From Bradyrhizobium sp. 170 (lineage in GTDB: Bacteria; Pseudomonadota; Alphaproteobacteria; Rhizobiales; Xanthobacteraceae): DNA of 64,000 bases. Both the position numbers and the translations under genes were made by a program. The DNA lies in assembly GCF_023101085.1 (NCBI RefSeq), contig NZ_CP064703.1, positions 8,778,501 to 8,842,500 on the forward strand, written 5' to 3'. The notes beneath the pieces were generated by a model, which had not been told where the DNA came from, did no database searches, and was given only the letters and a program-made list of their open reading frames with translations. Numbering within the stretch: the stretch's first letter is position 1; the number at the start of each line of letters is the position of its first letter. Below are positions 37,012 through 47,169 of this stretch, one piece after another.

Positions 37012-37692
37012 GTGCACGGGACATTCAGCGTTTCAAATCAGATCGAGCCGGCGATTCTCTATTTCGGCACGCCGGTGGTTCTGATCGGATCAACCAACGA
37101 AGACAGTTCGTTCAACCTCGCGCCGATGTCGTCGGCATGGTGGGTCGGGTGGCGCTGCATGCTGGGGTTGGCAACCAACTCAAAGACCACCGAGAACATG
37201 ATCAGGTCGGGCGAATGCGTGCTCAACCTGCCGTCGGCTGCGCTCGTCGGCGCTGTCGATCGACTGGCGCGCACCACTGGTTCGGACCCGGTGCCGCCGG
37301 GCAAGATCATGCGCGGCTATCGACACACGCGCGACAAGTTCGGCCTGTGCGGCCTGACGGCGATGCCAGGCGAAACCGTCGCGGCACCGCGCGCGCTGGA
37401 ATGTCCGGTGCAGATCGAAGCCAAGGTCGCGCAGGTCCATAAAATGGCGCAGGAGGATAGTGTCTGGCGCGGCAACATCACGGCGATCGAGGTGCGGATC
37501 ACGCGCGTCCATGCACATCCGGGAATCATGATGGAAGGACAGCCCAACCGCGTCGATCCCGACAAATGGCGGCCGCTGATCATGAGCTTCCAGCAATTTT
37601 ACGGCCTGACGCCGGAGAAACTGCAGCGCTCCGAACTCGGGCAGATTCCGGAAGCCATGTACAAGCCGCCCGGCTGGAAGCCGGCAGTTTAA
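37012..37692 (+). CDS. Flavin reductase family protein (FMN-binding split barrel)
   Basis: This 226-residue protein of the flavin reductase-like split-barrel family has the recognisable core FNLAPMSSAWWVGWRCMLGL, then GECVLNLPSAALVGAVDRLA. Such proteins bind FMN and reduce flavin or act as small oxidoreductases. The start is GTG at 37012 after a strong agaggag ribosome binding site. Its TAA stop overlaps the stop of the convergent DMT transporter gene by four bases. Confidence 0.85.
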   Translation: MHGTFSVSNQIEPAILYFGTPVVLIGSTNEDSSFNLAPMSSAWWVGWRCMLGLATNSKTTENMIRSGECVLNLPSAALVGAVDRLARTTGSDPVPPGKIMRGYRHTRDKFGLCGLTAMPGETVAAPRALECPVQIEAKVAQVHKMAQEDSVWRGNITAIEVRITRVHAHPGIMMEGQPNRVDPDKWRPLIMSFQQFYGLTPEKLQRSELGQIPEAMYKPPGWKPAV

Positions 37693-38558
37693 TACTTCCT
37701 CCACACCATATCTTTCGCTGCAATCAGGCCGCCGCCGGCGATCAGGATCGCGGCGAAGGCGATCGTGGCGGTCGGCTGCGCAAAGCCGGCCAGTATCAGG
37801 AACAATGTCGACAGCAATGGCGTCGCGTAAGAGGCGGCACCGAGCACGCGGATATCGCCGCGTTTCATGCCGATGTCCCAGACAAAGAACGCGGCCCCCA
37901 CGGGGCCAATGCCGAGCGCAATGATCGCCAGCCACTGCCCGATTGTTTCCGGCCACACCGTGGTCTCAACCATGCCGTGGACGAGGGTAGCAAGCAGCGC
38001 GGTAACGAGACAAAAGCCTGCGACCGCATCGGTTGGCACGGCTTTCAGCTTGCGCGACATCACCGAATAGGCCGCCCACACAAAGGCGGCGACGAAGGCT
38101 GCGGCCAGGCCCGGTATCTGACCCGGCGTAAAGCCGCCAGTGTTGCCGGCGAACAGCAGCACCGTTCCGGCCAATCCCACCACGGCGCCGACGATGTGAT
38201 GCGGCGCCAGCCGCTCGCCCGGCAGCAGCGAGGAGAACAGCACGATCAGGAGGGGCCAGAGATAGTTCAACAGGCCGGCTTCCGCCGGCGGTGCGAAACG
38301 CAGCGCGAGGAAATAGAGCGCGTGGTAGCCGAACAGGCCGCCGACGCCGACGACCCAGGCGACCGGCGGCTGCTTCAGCGCGTTGAAGGCGGACGGCCGG
38401 AACAGGAAGCTCACGAACGCCACTGCCGCGCCGATCGCAAATGTCATCGCGGCGAGCTGGAACGCGGGGATCTTTCCGGTCGCAACCGTCAACACCGACA
38501 GCAGCGACCACATCAGGATCGCAGTCAGTCCGATCAGTGTGGCGGCACGGGGAGTCAT
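37689..38558 (-). CDS. DMT superfamily (EamA-type) transporter
   Basis: This 289-residue membrane protein has about ten hydrophobic helices in two EamA-like halves (FNALKQPPVAWVVGVGGLFGYHALYFLALRF in the first, PVGAAFFVWDIGMKRGDIRVLGAASY in the second). The latter matches the aromatic amino acid/YddG-like branch, a weak suggestion of amino-acid export. The frame continues 44 codons upstream, but that part is translated family D repeat. The ATG at 38558 is chosen. It converges tail to tail with the flavin reductase gene. Confidence 0.85.
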   Translation of the reverse strand: MTPRAATLIGLTAILMWSLLSVLTVATGKIPAFQLAAMTFAIGAAVAFVSFLFRPSAFNALKQPPVAWVVGVGGLFGYHALYFLALRFAPPAEAGLLNYLWPLLIVLFSSLLPGERLAPHHIVGAVVGLAGTVLLFAGNTGGFTPGQIPGLAAAFVAAFVWAAYSVMSRKLKAVPTDAVAGFCLVTALLATLVHGMVETTVWPETIGQWLAIIALGIGPVGAAFFVWDIGMKRGDIRVLGAASYATPLLSTLFLILAGFAQPTATIAFAAILIAGGGLIAAKDMVWRKY

Positions 38559-38573
38559 TGGCAGAACACTTTC

Positions 38574-38662
38574 CGTCATGGCCGGGTTTGTCCCGGCCAT
38601 CCACGTCTTTCTTGCCGCTGGTTGTAAAGACGTGGATGCCCGGGACAAGCCCGGGCATGACG
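38574..38662. repeat. Palindromic intergenic repeat, family D
   Basis: The left end cgtcatggccggg pairs with the right end cccgggcatgacg; inner arms ccacgtctt and gacgtgg also pair. The element lies between phaB and the DMT transporter gene, both on the minus strand. The hairpins at 16934 and 18738 resemble half units. Confidence 0.8.
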
Positions 38663-38714
38663 ACTTTTTATGAGCCGTTGCGACATGCAACAGCCATGCG
38701 ATGACGAGACGCCA

Positions 38715-39440
38715 TCACACCATGTACTGCCCGCCGTTGACCGTCATCGTCGAGCCGGTGATGCCTCCGGCCTCGTCGGCGGCGAGGAACACCACGGCGC
38801 GGGCGATTTCCTCGGGCTCGCCGAGGCGATTGACCGGGATCAGCGGCAGAATGCTTTTCTCCAGCACGTCCTTCGGCACCGCCTGCACCATTTCGGTGTT
38901 GATGTAGCCGGGGCAGATCGCATTCACGGTGATGCCGCCCTTGGCATTCTCCAGCGCGAGCGCCTTGGTGAAGCCGATGTCGCCGGCTTTGGCCGCGGAA
39001 TAGTTGACCTGACCGAACTGTCCCTTCTGGCCGTTGATCGAGGAGATGTTGATGACGCGACCGAACTTGCGGGCGCGCATGCCTTCGATCACCTGGCGCG
39101 TCATGTTGAACAGCGAGCCGAGATTGGTGTTGATGACCGCGTTCCACTGATCGAGCGTCATCTTGTGGAAGGCGCCGTCCTTGGTGATGCCGGCATTGTT
39201 GATCAGCACGTCGACCGGGCCGAGGTCGGCTTCGACCTTCTTGACGCCGGCAGCGCAGTCGTCGAACGAGCTGACGTCCCATTTGTAGACCGGAATGCCG
39301 GTCTCCGATTTGAATTTTTCGGCTGCGGCGTCGTTGCCGGCGTAGCTCGCCGCGACCGTATAGCCCGCAGCCTTCAGCGCCTTGCTGATCGCCGCGCCAA
39401 TGCCCCTTGTACCCCCCGTAACCAATGCAACACGTGCCAT
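38715..39440 (-). CDS. phbB: Acetoacetyl-CoA reductase
   Basis: This 241-residue SDR enzyme reduces acetoacetyl-CoA to (R)-3-hydroxybutyryl-CoA with NADPH for polyhydroxybutyrate synthesis. It has the cofactor loop TGGTRGIGAAISKAL, NNAGITKDG, the catalytic Ser/Tyr/Lys in NISSINGQKGQFGQVNYSAA plus K, and the PhaB-type C terminus GSTMTVNGGQYMV. The ATG at 39440 has an aaggagg ribosome binding site at ideal spacing. The frame upstream of it is ignored. The thiolase gene phaA lies upstream on the same strand, separated by a hairpin. Confidence 0.96.
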   Translation of the reverse strand: MARVALVTGGTRGIGAAISKALKAAGYTVAASYAGNDAAAEKFKSETGIPVYKWDVSSFDDCAAGVKKVEADLGPVDVLINNAGITKDGAFHKMTLDQWNAVINTNLGSLFNMTRQVIEGMRARKFGRVINISSINGQKGQFGQVNYSAAKAGDIGFTKALALENAKGGITVNAICPGYINTEMVQAVPKDVLEKSILPLIPVNRLGEPEEIARAVVFLAADEAGGITGSTMTVNGGQYMV

Positions 39441-39543
39441 ATCGTAGTCCTCCTTGGTGGCCTTCTTTCTATGCCGGAATTGTCCCGGTCTTTTGACGAA
39501 GCTCAGCCTTTGGTTTGAAGCGTTGTTGAAAACGCTTGCGTAA

Positions 39544-39579
39544 GATGAAAATGCCCGGCGCGAGACCGGGCATTTCATC
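39544..39579. terminator. Hairpin between phaA and phbB
   Basis: The arms gatgaaaatgcccgg and ccgggcatttcatc form a long, nearly perfect stem in the 206-base phaA-phbB gap. Reading in the gene direction, the right arm ends in an attttc tract. It could terminate or attenuate part of the phaA transcript, or protect its 3' end. Confidence 0.6.
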
Positions 39580-39646
39580 CTTACCAATTCGAGCCGCGGT
39601 TGACAGATGATCTTTTCATCATTCAACCAGTCACTCTGCCTTTAGT

Positions 39647-40825
<1,179 letters not shown>

Positions 40826-41066
40826 GGACATCTCCTATTAGGGTTTCTTGGCTTGAGGTTTTCTTCGACGGCGGGCTGCCGGATGGCGTGCCTGTCTCTC
40901 ACCTCATCCTGTTAACCCCGTTGACCCATGTCAATTGGCCAGGGCCCAAATTCCTTCCGCGGCGCATTCAAATTGATCCCCGTGAGGGTTTCCATAGCAG
41001 CGTCCATGCCTTGGAATTAACCGTGCCGCACAAAACGGTAGCCGAACCGCATTGAAAATGCTTACT

Positions 41067-41083
41067 TTGCTGCGTTGCGTTGC
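41067..41083. promoter_or_regulatory. TGC-repeat candidate PhaR site in the phaA/phaR gap
   Basis: The sequence ttgctgcgttgcgttgc sits 60 bases before phaR in the 317-base gap between phaA and phaR. PhaR-family repressors in other alphaproteobacteria bind TGC-rich sites, so this is a plausible autoregulatory site. The remainder of 40826-41142 holds no supported gene. Confidence 0.4.
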
Positions 41084-41142
41084 TCGTCTGCCCGTCGGCA
41101 ATGCCGTCGGGTTCCCCGCTCTCGGTGTTGATGTGTGAGCTT

Positions 41143-41742
41143 ATGGCAAAGTCAGACCAACCTACGACCATCAAGAAATACGCCAACCGGCGGCTCTATA
41201 ATACCGGCACCAGCACCTATGTGACGCTCGAGGATCTCGCGGCGATGGTGAAGGACGGCGAGGATTTTCTCGTCTACGACGCCAAGACCGGCGACGACAT
41301 TACCCGCTCGGTGCTGGCGCAGATCATCTTCGAACAGGAAAACAAGGCCGGCCAGAATTTGTTGCCGACCACCTTCCTGCGGCAGTTGATCCGGTTCTAC
41401 GGCGACAGCATGCAGATGGTGGTGCCGAAATATCTGGAGCAGTCGATCGACACGCTGACGCGCGAACAGGAAAAATTCCGCAAGCAGCTCACCAACACGT
41501 TCAGCGGAACGCCGTTTGCGCCGCTCGAAGAACATGTCCGCCGCAACATGGAATTGTTTCAGCAGACGTTCTCGATGTTCAAGCCGTTCGTGCCGCCGCG
41601 CAACGGATCGACGTCGTCAGAGCCGGAGAAAGTGCCGGAGCCGGCGGCTGACGAAGACAATATCGACGACCTTCGCCGCCAAATGAAAGACATGCAGGAT
41701 CGCCTCGAGCGCATGTCGAAAGAGCCGAAGAAGGAAGAGTAA
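41143..41742 (+). CDS. phaR: Polyhydroxyalkanoate synthesis repressor PhaR
   Basis: This 199-residue regulator has the PHB/PHA accumulation DNA-binding domain (TTIKKYANRRLYNTGTSTYV, about residues 8-70) and the PHB granule-associated domain (LPTTFLRQLIRFYGDSMQ). The family binds DNA and PHA granules, and represses phasin and other carbon-storage genes when no polymer is available. The C-terminal helix (DDLRRQMKDMQDRLERMS) is probably a coiled coil. The ATG at 41143 gives the family start. It diverges from phaA-phbB. Confidence 0.95.
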   Translation: MAKSDQPTTIKKYANRRLYNTGTSTYVTLEDLAAMVKDGEDFLVYDAKTGDDITRSVLAQIIFEQENKAGQNLLPTTFLRQLIRFYGDSMQMVVPKYLEQSIDTLTREQEKFRKQLTNTFSGTPFAPLEEHVRRNMELFQQTFSMFKPFVPPRNGSTSSEPEKVPEPAADEDNIDDLRRQMKDMQDRLERMSKEPKKEE

Positions 41743-41758
41743 CAGGGTTCACTCCCCT

Positions 41759-41786
41759 CGTCGTCCCCGCGAACGCGGGGACGACG
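41759..41786. terminator. Perfect hairpin between convergent phaR and GGDEF/EAL genes (half family B)
   Basis: The arms cgtcgtccccgc and gcggggacgacg form a perfect twelve-pair stem with a gaac loop, 17 bases after phaR. A t5 tract follows six bases later on the plus strand. It is a single arm of the family B repeat and could serve as a bidirectional terminator. Confidence 0.6.
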
Positions 41787-41814
41787 AAGAGATTTTTCAG
41801 TACGAGAAGACAGT

Positions 41815-43509
41815 CTAACCCGCCGCCGGCAGCACCGTCTCTGCCGCCGTGCTCCACGGCCGTTCCGGCGAGGCCAGCCCGATCAGGCGACCCTGGATGT
41901 AATCGCAGCCCCATTCGCGCAGCATCACGGCGGCTTCCTCGTCCTGCACCCATTCCGCCACCGTCTTGATCTGCAGGCGGTTCGCCAGATCGATCAGCGT
42001 ATGCACGAAGGCGCGATCGTCCGCCGAGCGTGCGATGTTCTGCACGAAGGCGCCGTCGATCTTCACGATATCGACGCCGAGCTTGCGCAAATTTCGGAAT
42101 GAAGTGTAGCCGGCGCCGAAATCGTCGATCGCGATCTGACTGCCGAAGTTCTTCAGACGGGTCACGAAGCCGCGGACATCGTCGATATCCTGGATCGCGA
42201 CCGTTTCGGTGATTTCGACGATCAGCCGCTCGCCGGCGCCGGGATGCGCCTGCATCAGCGATTCGATCGAAGTCCACCAGTCCGGGTCCATCGTGGTGTC
42301 GGGCGAGATGTTGAGGCTGAGCCGCACGTTCGGCGACGCCGCGAGTTCGGCGATCGCAAGTTCGAGCACGCGGTGATCGACCAGCCGGATCAGGCCCAAT
42401 CGCTCCGCGACCGGAACGATATCGGGCGCCAGCAGCGCCTGCCCGTCCTCCTGCTCCATCCGCACCAGGCACTCATAGAACGCCGGCTGTCGCGAGCGCG
42501 CTTCAACCACCGGCTCGAACGCCGCGACGATGCGGCGCTCGTTGAGCGCGGTGACTATCTCGTCGGTGACGCGGATGTTGACGCGGCGCTGGGCATCGCG
42601 TTCGACATTCGGACGCCACAGCGAGAACGATCCGGCACGGCGGCGCTTGGCGCCGTCGAGTGTTTCCTGGGCGCGGTTGATGGCCTCATCGGCATTGCGG
42701 GCGTAACGCGGGATGGTGACCGCGCCGATCGAGGCCGTCACCGAGACCGGGCCGGATTTGGTCGGGATCACCTCGTCGCGGATTCCTGCCAGGAAGCGTT
42801 CGGCCGCAGTATTGGTGTCGTCGACCGTACAGTTCCTCAAGATCAGCCCGAACTTGTTGCCGGAGAACCGGCCGAGCACGTCGCCCCCACGCAGCTTGGC
42901 GCGGATGCGTTTTCCGACCTCGGCGATCACGGCGTCCGCCACGTCGAAGCCAAAGGCGTCGTTGACGCGCGCCAGATGATCGATGCCGATCAGCATGAAG
43001 GCGCAGGACGATCGGAAACGCATGGTTTCTTCGATCGTTTCCGCCAGCGCGGCGACGAGATGCGTGCGATTGAGTTCACCGGTCAGCGGATCGTGCCTCG
43101 AAAGCCGCATGAGCTGTTCGTCGCGGGCGTGGCGCTCGTTGTTGACACGGACGATGCCTTGCGCGCGCACCGGCTTGCCGTCGGGCCCTCCAAACCAGCA
43201 ACCGGTCTCCTCGATCCAGATCATGGGCGCCGAGGCCGCGGCGCGAACGCCATATTCGATCCGGTAGGCGACGCCTTCTTCGCCGGTCCGCGCGGGTGCA
43301 GATTGAGCGAGCGCCTCGTTGCGGATCGAACGGGAGGGTTCGATCAACCGGGCGAAGGCGGAGCCGCTGACCAGCGCCTCCGCCGGAATGTCGGTGAAGA
43401 CCGCGCCGGCATTGTCGCTCCAGTCGATGGTGTCCGCCGTCAGGTCCCACAGGAAGGCCGCCTGACCTAGCGAGGCAAGGATGCTTGAGGCTTGCGGGAC
43501 AGGGGGCAT
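41815..43509 (-). CDS. EAL-domain protein with degenerate GGDEF domain
   Basis: This 564-residue protein has a PAS-like N-terminal part (FLWDLTADTIDWSDNAGAVF), a GGDEF domain (about 140-300) and an EAL domain (about 320-560). The GGDEF signature reads SGNKF, so cyclase activity is unlikely. The EAL part keeps key acidic and metal-binding residues: YECLVRM, LSLNIS, VEITETVAI, AIDDFGAGYTSF, VKIDGAFV and the YIQGRLIG finish. It may therefore be an active c-di-GMP phosphodiesterase. The EAL signature itself is ECL, and the later VAEGVE-type motif is VAEWVQ. No membrane helix is seen. The ATG at 43509 follows gagg; GTG 43578 is an alternative. Confidence 0.88.
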   Translation of the reverse strand: MPPVPQASSILASLGQAAFLWDLTADTIDWSDNAGAVFTDIPAEALVSGSAFARLIEPSRSIRNEALAQSAPARTGEEGVAYRIEYGVRAAASAPMIWIEETGCWFGGPDGKPVRAQGIVRVNNERHARDEQLMRLSRHDPLTGELNRTHLVAALAETIEETMRFRSSCAFMLIGIDHLARVNDAFGFDVADAVIAEVGKRIRAKLRGGDVLGRFSGNKFGLILRNCTVDDTNTAAERFLAGIRDEVIPTKSGPVSVTASIGAVTIPRYARNADEAINRAQETLDGAKRRRAGSFSLWRPNVERDAQRRVNIRVTDEIVTALNERRIVAAFEPVVEARSRQPAFYECLVRMEQEDGQALLAPDIVPVAERLGLIRLVDHRVLELAIAELAASPNVRLSLNISPDTTMDPDWWTSIESLMQAHPGAGERLIVEITETVAIQDIDDVRGFVTRLKNFGSQIAIDDFGAGYTSFRNLRKLGVDIVKIDGAFVQNIARSADDRAFVHTLIDLANRLQIKTVAEWVQDEEAAVMLREWGCDYIQGRLIGLASPERPWSTAAETVLPAAG

Positions 43510-43739
43510 CGGGACGCCTCGATTCGGGACACCGCCGGGGTGATTCCCACCGCTAAGGATAGTGGCTCTCTTGAACACGAGGCTAGGCCAAGTTCATAAA
43601 TAATCCGGAAACCATGTTTCACGGACTTCCCTGACCCGGCGGGAACGAAACGGGAGGAAGCGGCATAGGCCTTGCGAGGTCAGATCGCAGTGGGGGCGTA
43701 ACGTCCCAAAACGTGACAGTTAGCCGGTTACGGTGTGCG

Positions 43740-44024
43740 ATGCTGGATATCGATCGATCAGACGAAATCTTGGACGGCGAGTTCGTCAACCTCGACGAGC
43801 CGGCCAGCACCGAGCTGGTGCCGGTGACCCAGTCCGTGCACTGGTCGCCGAGGCCCGCGCCGAGGCCCGATCCAACCTTCGTCGCGCAGTTGATCGCGAC
43901 CGCCGACCGGGCGCCGCAAACCCGGAGCCTGCGGCGGGCTTCGCTGGCGGATGCACAGACGGCCTATGGCGCCAGCCAGATCCGCCGTTGCGGCACCGGC
44001 TTCCGGACGCGGCAAACCATCTAG
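43740..44024 (+). CDS. Small hypothetical protein (94 residues)
   Basis: The product begins MLDIDRSDEILDGEFVNLD and becomes Pro/Arg-rich, with a second conserved-looking patch SLADAQTAYGASQ. No family is recognised. The acidic start and basic end suggest a soluble, partly disordered protein. It diverges from the EAL-domain gene. The frame extends nine codons upstream to a GTG at 43713, which is a possible alternative start. Confidence 0.55.
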   Translation: MLDIDRSDEILDGEFVNLDEPASTELVPVTQSVHWSPRPAPRPDPTFVAQLIATADRAPQTRSLRRASLADAQTAYGASQIRRCGTGFRTRQTI

Positions 44025-44035
44025 CTTCTTGTTTT

Positions 44036-44110
44036 GACGCGTTTTCTTTACGCGAACCGGGATCCACCCCGGATCAAGTCCGAGGGCATGCTTCGATCCG
44101 AAAACGCTAT
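44036..44110. repeat. Intergenic repeat, family G
   Basis: The element starts gacgcgttttctttacgcg and ends cgaaaacgct, with an inner ccccggatcaagtccgagg arm pair. It sits between two convergent genes. The composite look suggests one repeat inserted in another. Confidence 0.6.
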
Positions 44111-44113
44111 GAG

Positions 44114-44905
44114 TCAGCGCTGAGGCGTGTCCGGCTTATCCGGCTTATCCGGCGATGGCGGAAAGCCTGGGCCCGGCTGCAGTCCCGGTGACGGGACCTC
44201 CGGTGACTGGACCTCGGGCGACGGGACTTCCGGCGAATGGACTTCCGGAGACGGCGTTTTCGGCGGGACCGCCTCGGGCACGACGGCGGGCTGCACCGGT
44301 TTTGGCTCGGGCTGCACCGGTTTCAGCTCGGTCTGCGCCGGTTTCGGCTCGGCGAGATCCTTCAACACGGATTCGGCAACAGAGACTGCCGGCGGCACCG
44401 GCGCAAGAGGCGCAGGTGCGGCGGCCGGCGCGGGGTCGATATGGGGCTCGGCCGCCGGTGCCTCGACTTTTTCGGCGGCCTTTGGCGGTGGTTCGGCGGC
44501 TTTTGGCGCAGGCGCAGGCGCAGGCGCTACCGCAACGGCACGGCGCCGCGTTCGCAATGCGAGGCCGGAGAGGAAATCCACCAGCGCGAGTGCCGTCAGA
44601 AGGAAATAGGTCGAGGTGCCGAACTTCGGCCACAGCACGAATTCGGCCGCGGCCGCGCCGAACACGATCAGCGACAGCAGATGGTCGGTGAGATACTTCG
44701 CGCCGGGGCGCGCGCCTTTGATGACTTCGGCAAGCAGCAGCAGGATGCCAAGCGTGAGCAGCACGTCGCTCAGCGTCACGGCCAGTTCCGCGCCCGACAC
44801 CAAGGTCAGCTTCACCAGCGGATCGGTGAAGGATACGCCGGGCATCAGGAAGACGATGATGTTGTAGATCGCGAGCGGAATCAGAAGCAGCGGAAAACCG
44901 ACCAT
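44114..44905 (-). CDS. Membrane protein with proline-rich repeat tail, unknown function
   Basis: This 263-residue protein has about four hydrophobic helices (residues 1-115; FPLLLIPLAIYNIIVFLMPG, LLTLGILLLLAEVIKG, LLSLIVFGAAAAEFVLWP and YFLLTALALVDFLSGLAL). A long Ala/Pro/Glu-rich cytoplasmic or periplasmic tail follows. The tail ends in five-residue repeats of the form SPEVx (about residues 224-247), encoded by a 15-base tandem repeat. I recognise no named family. It lies 134 bases downstream of rpmF on the same strand. Confidence 0.75.
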   Translation of the reverse strand: MVGFPLLLIPLAIYNIIVFLMPGVSFTDPLVKLTLVSGAELAVTLSDVLLTLGILLLLAEVIKGARPGAKYLTDHLLSLIVFGAAAAEFVLWPKFGTSTYFLLTALALVDFLSGLALRTRRRAVAVAPAPAPAPKAAEPPPKAAEKVEAPAAEPHIDPAPAAAPAPLAPVPPAVSVAESVLKDLAEPKPAQTELKPVQPEPKPVQPAVVPEAVPPKTPSPEVHSPEVPSPEVQSPEVPSPGLQPGPGFPPSPDKPDKPDTPQR

Positions 44906-45039
44906 GGGTATCGCGCCTTCCTAGGAAAACCGGAATGTCCCCGGGCGAAGCATCGCTCCGCCCCGTGGAACCGTTGGCCCACTCGTTGGCCAAATTCGGG
45001 CAGACGCCGCCAGAAGCGGCGCCTTATCCCCGAATCCGA

Positions 45040-45222
45040 TCAGGATTCCTTCTTTTTCAGCACCTGCCGGCCCTTGTACATGCCGGTCTTCAGGTCGAGG
45101 TGATGCGGACGGCGCAGTTCGCCGGAATCCTTGTCCTCGGCATAGGTCGGCTTCTTCAGCGCATCCGCCGAGCGGCGCATGCCACGCCGCGAGGGCGATG
45201 TTTTTCTTCTGGGAACGGCCAT
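45040..45222 (-). CDS. rpmF: 50S ribosomal protein L32
   Basis: This is the complete 60-residue L32, beginning [20 protein letters not shown] and ending [12 protein letters not shown], the normal alphaproteobacterial form. It lacks the Cys ligands of zinc-binding L32 variants. It is read away from the mtgA gene in tandem order on the minus strand, 153 bases after mtgA's stop. Confidence 0.97.
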   Translation of the reverse strand: MAVPRRKTSPSRRGMRRSADALKKPTYAEDKDSGELRRPHHLDLKTGMYKGRQVLKKKES

Positions 45223-45375
45223 AACGGTCCTCTAGGGGTGTTGTCGGAGGCATCGTCCGAAACCGGACGGCCCAGCGCTGCGCGCGCGGGCTGCGATGCC
45301 GATAAGGCCGCGCTTATAGAGGATGGGATGGCGTAAAGCTAGGCCGGCTTGCGGTTAAAGGGACCGAAAATTGGC

Positions 45376-46167
45376 TCAAAAAGCACGATTTTCGCTCCAG
45401 CAGCGCTGCAGTGCCGCCGCGTTGGCCCGCGCCATATAGGTCCCGGCCAGACGGCGTACCCCGGGCCCGGGATTGCGGGCGCTGCGCCTGACGGGATTGG
45501 GCAGGATCGCCGCCAGCAAGGCCGCCTCGCGCGCCGAAAGCGTCGCGGCCGAACGGCCGAACGCATACATCGAAGCGGCCTCAGCCCCGAACTGCCCGGA
45601 TGGGCCGAGTTCAGCGATGTTGAGATAGATTTCCAGAATCCGCTGCTTGGGCAGCACCAGATCGATCCACATCGCCAAGGGCAGTTCCAGCGCCTTGCGG
45701 ACCACGCTGCGGCCCGGCCACAGGAACAGGTTCTTGGCCACCTGCTGGGTGATGGTCGAACCGCCGCGGGCGGGCTCACCGTCCTCGGCATCGTCGATCG
45801 CATCCTGCAACGCGCCCCAATCGACCCCGCGATGGCTGCAGAATTTGGCGTCTTCGGAGCCCACCACCGAGCGCGGCAGGTAAGGCGAAATCGCGTTGAA
45901 ATCGACCCATTGCCGGGATACCGGCGCGCCCTTGAGCCAGCGCAAGGCCATCAGCGCCGACACCGGATGGCCGGTTCGGTAGAACGGCGTCACCAGATAA
46001 GGCAGCAACAGCACCGCGAGCAGGATCAGCAGCAAAATTCGGACAATGCGCAAATTGGACGCTTCCGGTTCAGCCCAGGCCGGCCCGGGGCCGACGAATT
46101 GGCCCCACCCATGTGACATCTCCATGATATTTCGTGCGTTTTCCAGCGCTTTTGTGACCGGGGTCAT
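45376..46167 (-). CDS. mtgA: Monofunctional biosynthetic peptidoglycan transglycosylase
   Basis: This 263-residue GT51 enzyme polymerises lipid II into glycan strands. One N-terminal membrane helix ([18 protein letters not shown], about residues 42-60) anchors it. The catalytic motifs follow: [19 protein letters not shown] with the catalytic Glu, [20 protein letters not shown], and [15 protein letters not shown]. There is no transpeptidase domain. An internal Met (MEMSHGWG) offers a shorter start. It diverges from ispA. Confidence 0.94.
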   Translation of the reverse strand: MTPVTKALENARNIMEMSHGWGQFVGPGPAWAEPEASNLRIVRILLLILLAVLLLPYLVTPFYRTGHPVSALMALRWLKGAPVSRQWVDFNAISPYLPRSVVGSEDAKFCSHRGVDWGALQDAIDDAEDGEPARGGSTITQQVAKNLFLWPGRSVVRKALELPLAMWIDLVLPKQRILEIYLNIAELGPSGQFGAEAASMYAFGRSAATLSAREAALLAAILPNPVRRSARNPGPGVRRLAGTYMARANAAALQRCWSENRAF

Positions 46168-46229
46168 GGAATTGACGAAGCCGTTGCCATCAACGATTGT
46201 CCGGCCAAATTGATCTGGAGCTATTCTTA

Positions 46230-47150
46230 ATGACCACCGCCACTGCCGATTTTACCAAACGCCTGGACCAGACCGCGGACGATACCGAAGCGCTGCTGGC
46301 AAAGCTGCTCTCCGACACGCTCGTGCCGGACGAGATCGTCCGGCCGAAACGGCTGATGGACGCGATGCGCTATTCCAGCCTCAACGGCGGCAAGCGACTG
46401 CGCCCTTTTCTGGTGGTCGAAAGTTCGGCCGTGTTCGGGGTTCCGCGGGACGCTGCCCTGCTGGTCGGCGCGGCTCTGGAATGCATCCATTGCTATTCCC
46501 TGATCCATGACGATTTGCCGGCGATGGACAACAGCGACCTGCGCCGCGGCCGGCCGACGTTGCACAAGAGGACCGATGACGCCACCGCGATCCTCGCCGG
46601 CGATGGCTTGCTGACGCTGGCGTTCGACATCGTCACCCGCGACGAGATCCACAAGGACGCCAATGTGCGCCTGTTGCTGACGCGGGCGCTGGCGCGCGCC
46701 TCCGGCATCGGCGGCATGGTCGGCGGCCAGATCCTCGACCTCGCCGGCGAAGGCCGCTTCGGCGACCGGGAACCGGTCGACGTGGCGCGGCTGCAGCAGA
46801 TGAAGACCGGCGCGCTGTTGCGCTATGGCTGCATCGCAGGCGCGATCCTCGGCCAGTCCACTCCGAGCGAGTATCAGGCTCTAGACGATTACGGCCGCGC
46901 GCTCGGCGAGGCCTTCCAGATTGCCGACGACCTGCTCGACGTCGAAGGCGACGCCGCGGCGCTCGGCAAGCAAACCGGCCAGGATGCGGCGCTCGGCAAG
47001 ACCACCTTCGTCACCCAGCTCGGCATCGACGGCGCCAAGCAGCGCGTGCGCGATCTGCTGGCGCGGGCCGATTCCGCGCTGTCGATCTTCGGGGCGAAGG
47101 GCGACACATTGCGGGCAGCCGCACGCTTCGTCGCCGAGCGCAAAAACTAG
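46230..47150 (+). CDS. ispA: Farnesyl diphosphate synthase (polyprenyl synthetase)
   Basis: This 306-residue isoprenyl diphosphate synthase has the first aspartate-rich motif [11 protein letters not shown] and the second in [12 protein letters not shown]. The conserved [19 protein letters not shown] and MKTGALL stretches are present. The short-chain IspA type is the best match, extending IPP and DMAPP to farnesyl diphosphate. The ATG at 46230 follows a ggag ribosome binding site; the frame is open to 46197. The DUF1345 gene starts 19 bases after it and may be co-transcribed. Confidence 0.93.
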   Translation: MTTATADFTKRLDQTADDTEALLAKLLSDTLVPDEIVRPKRLMDAMRYSSLNGGKRLRPFLVVESSAVFGVPRDAALLVGAALECIHCYSLIHDDLPAMDNSDLRRGRPTLHKRTDDATAILAGDGLLTLAFDIVTRDEIHKDANVRLLLTRALARASGIGGMVGGQILDLAGEGRFGDREPVDVARLQQMKTGALLRYGCIAGAILGQSTPSEYQALDDYGRALGEAFQIADDLLDVEGDAAALGKQTGQDAALGKTTFVTQLGIDGAKQRVRDLLARADSALSIFGAKGDTLRAAARFVAERKN

Positions 47151-47169
47151 CGCGAATCGAAGGCATCGG

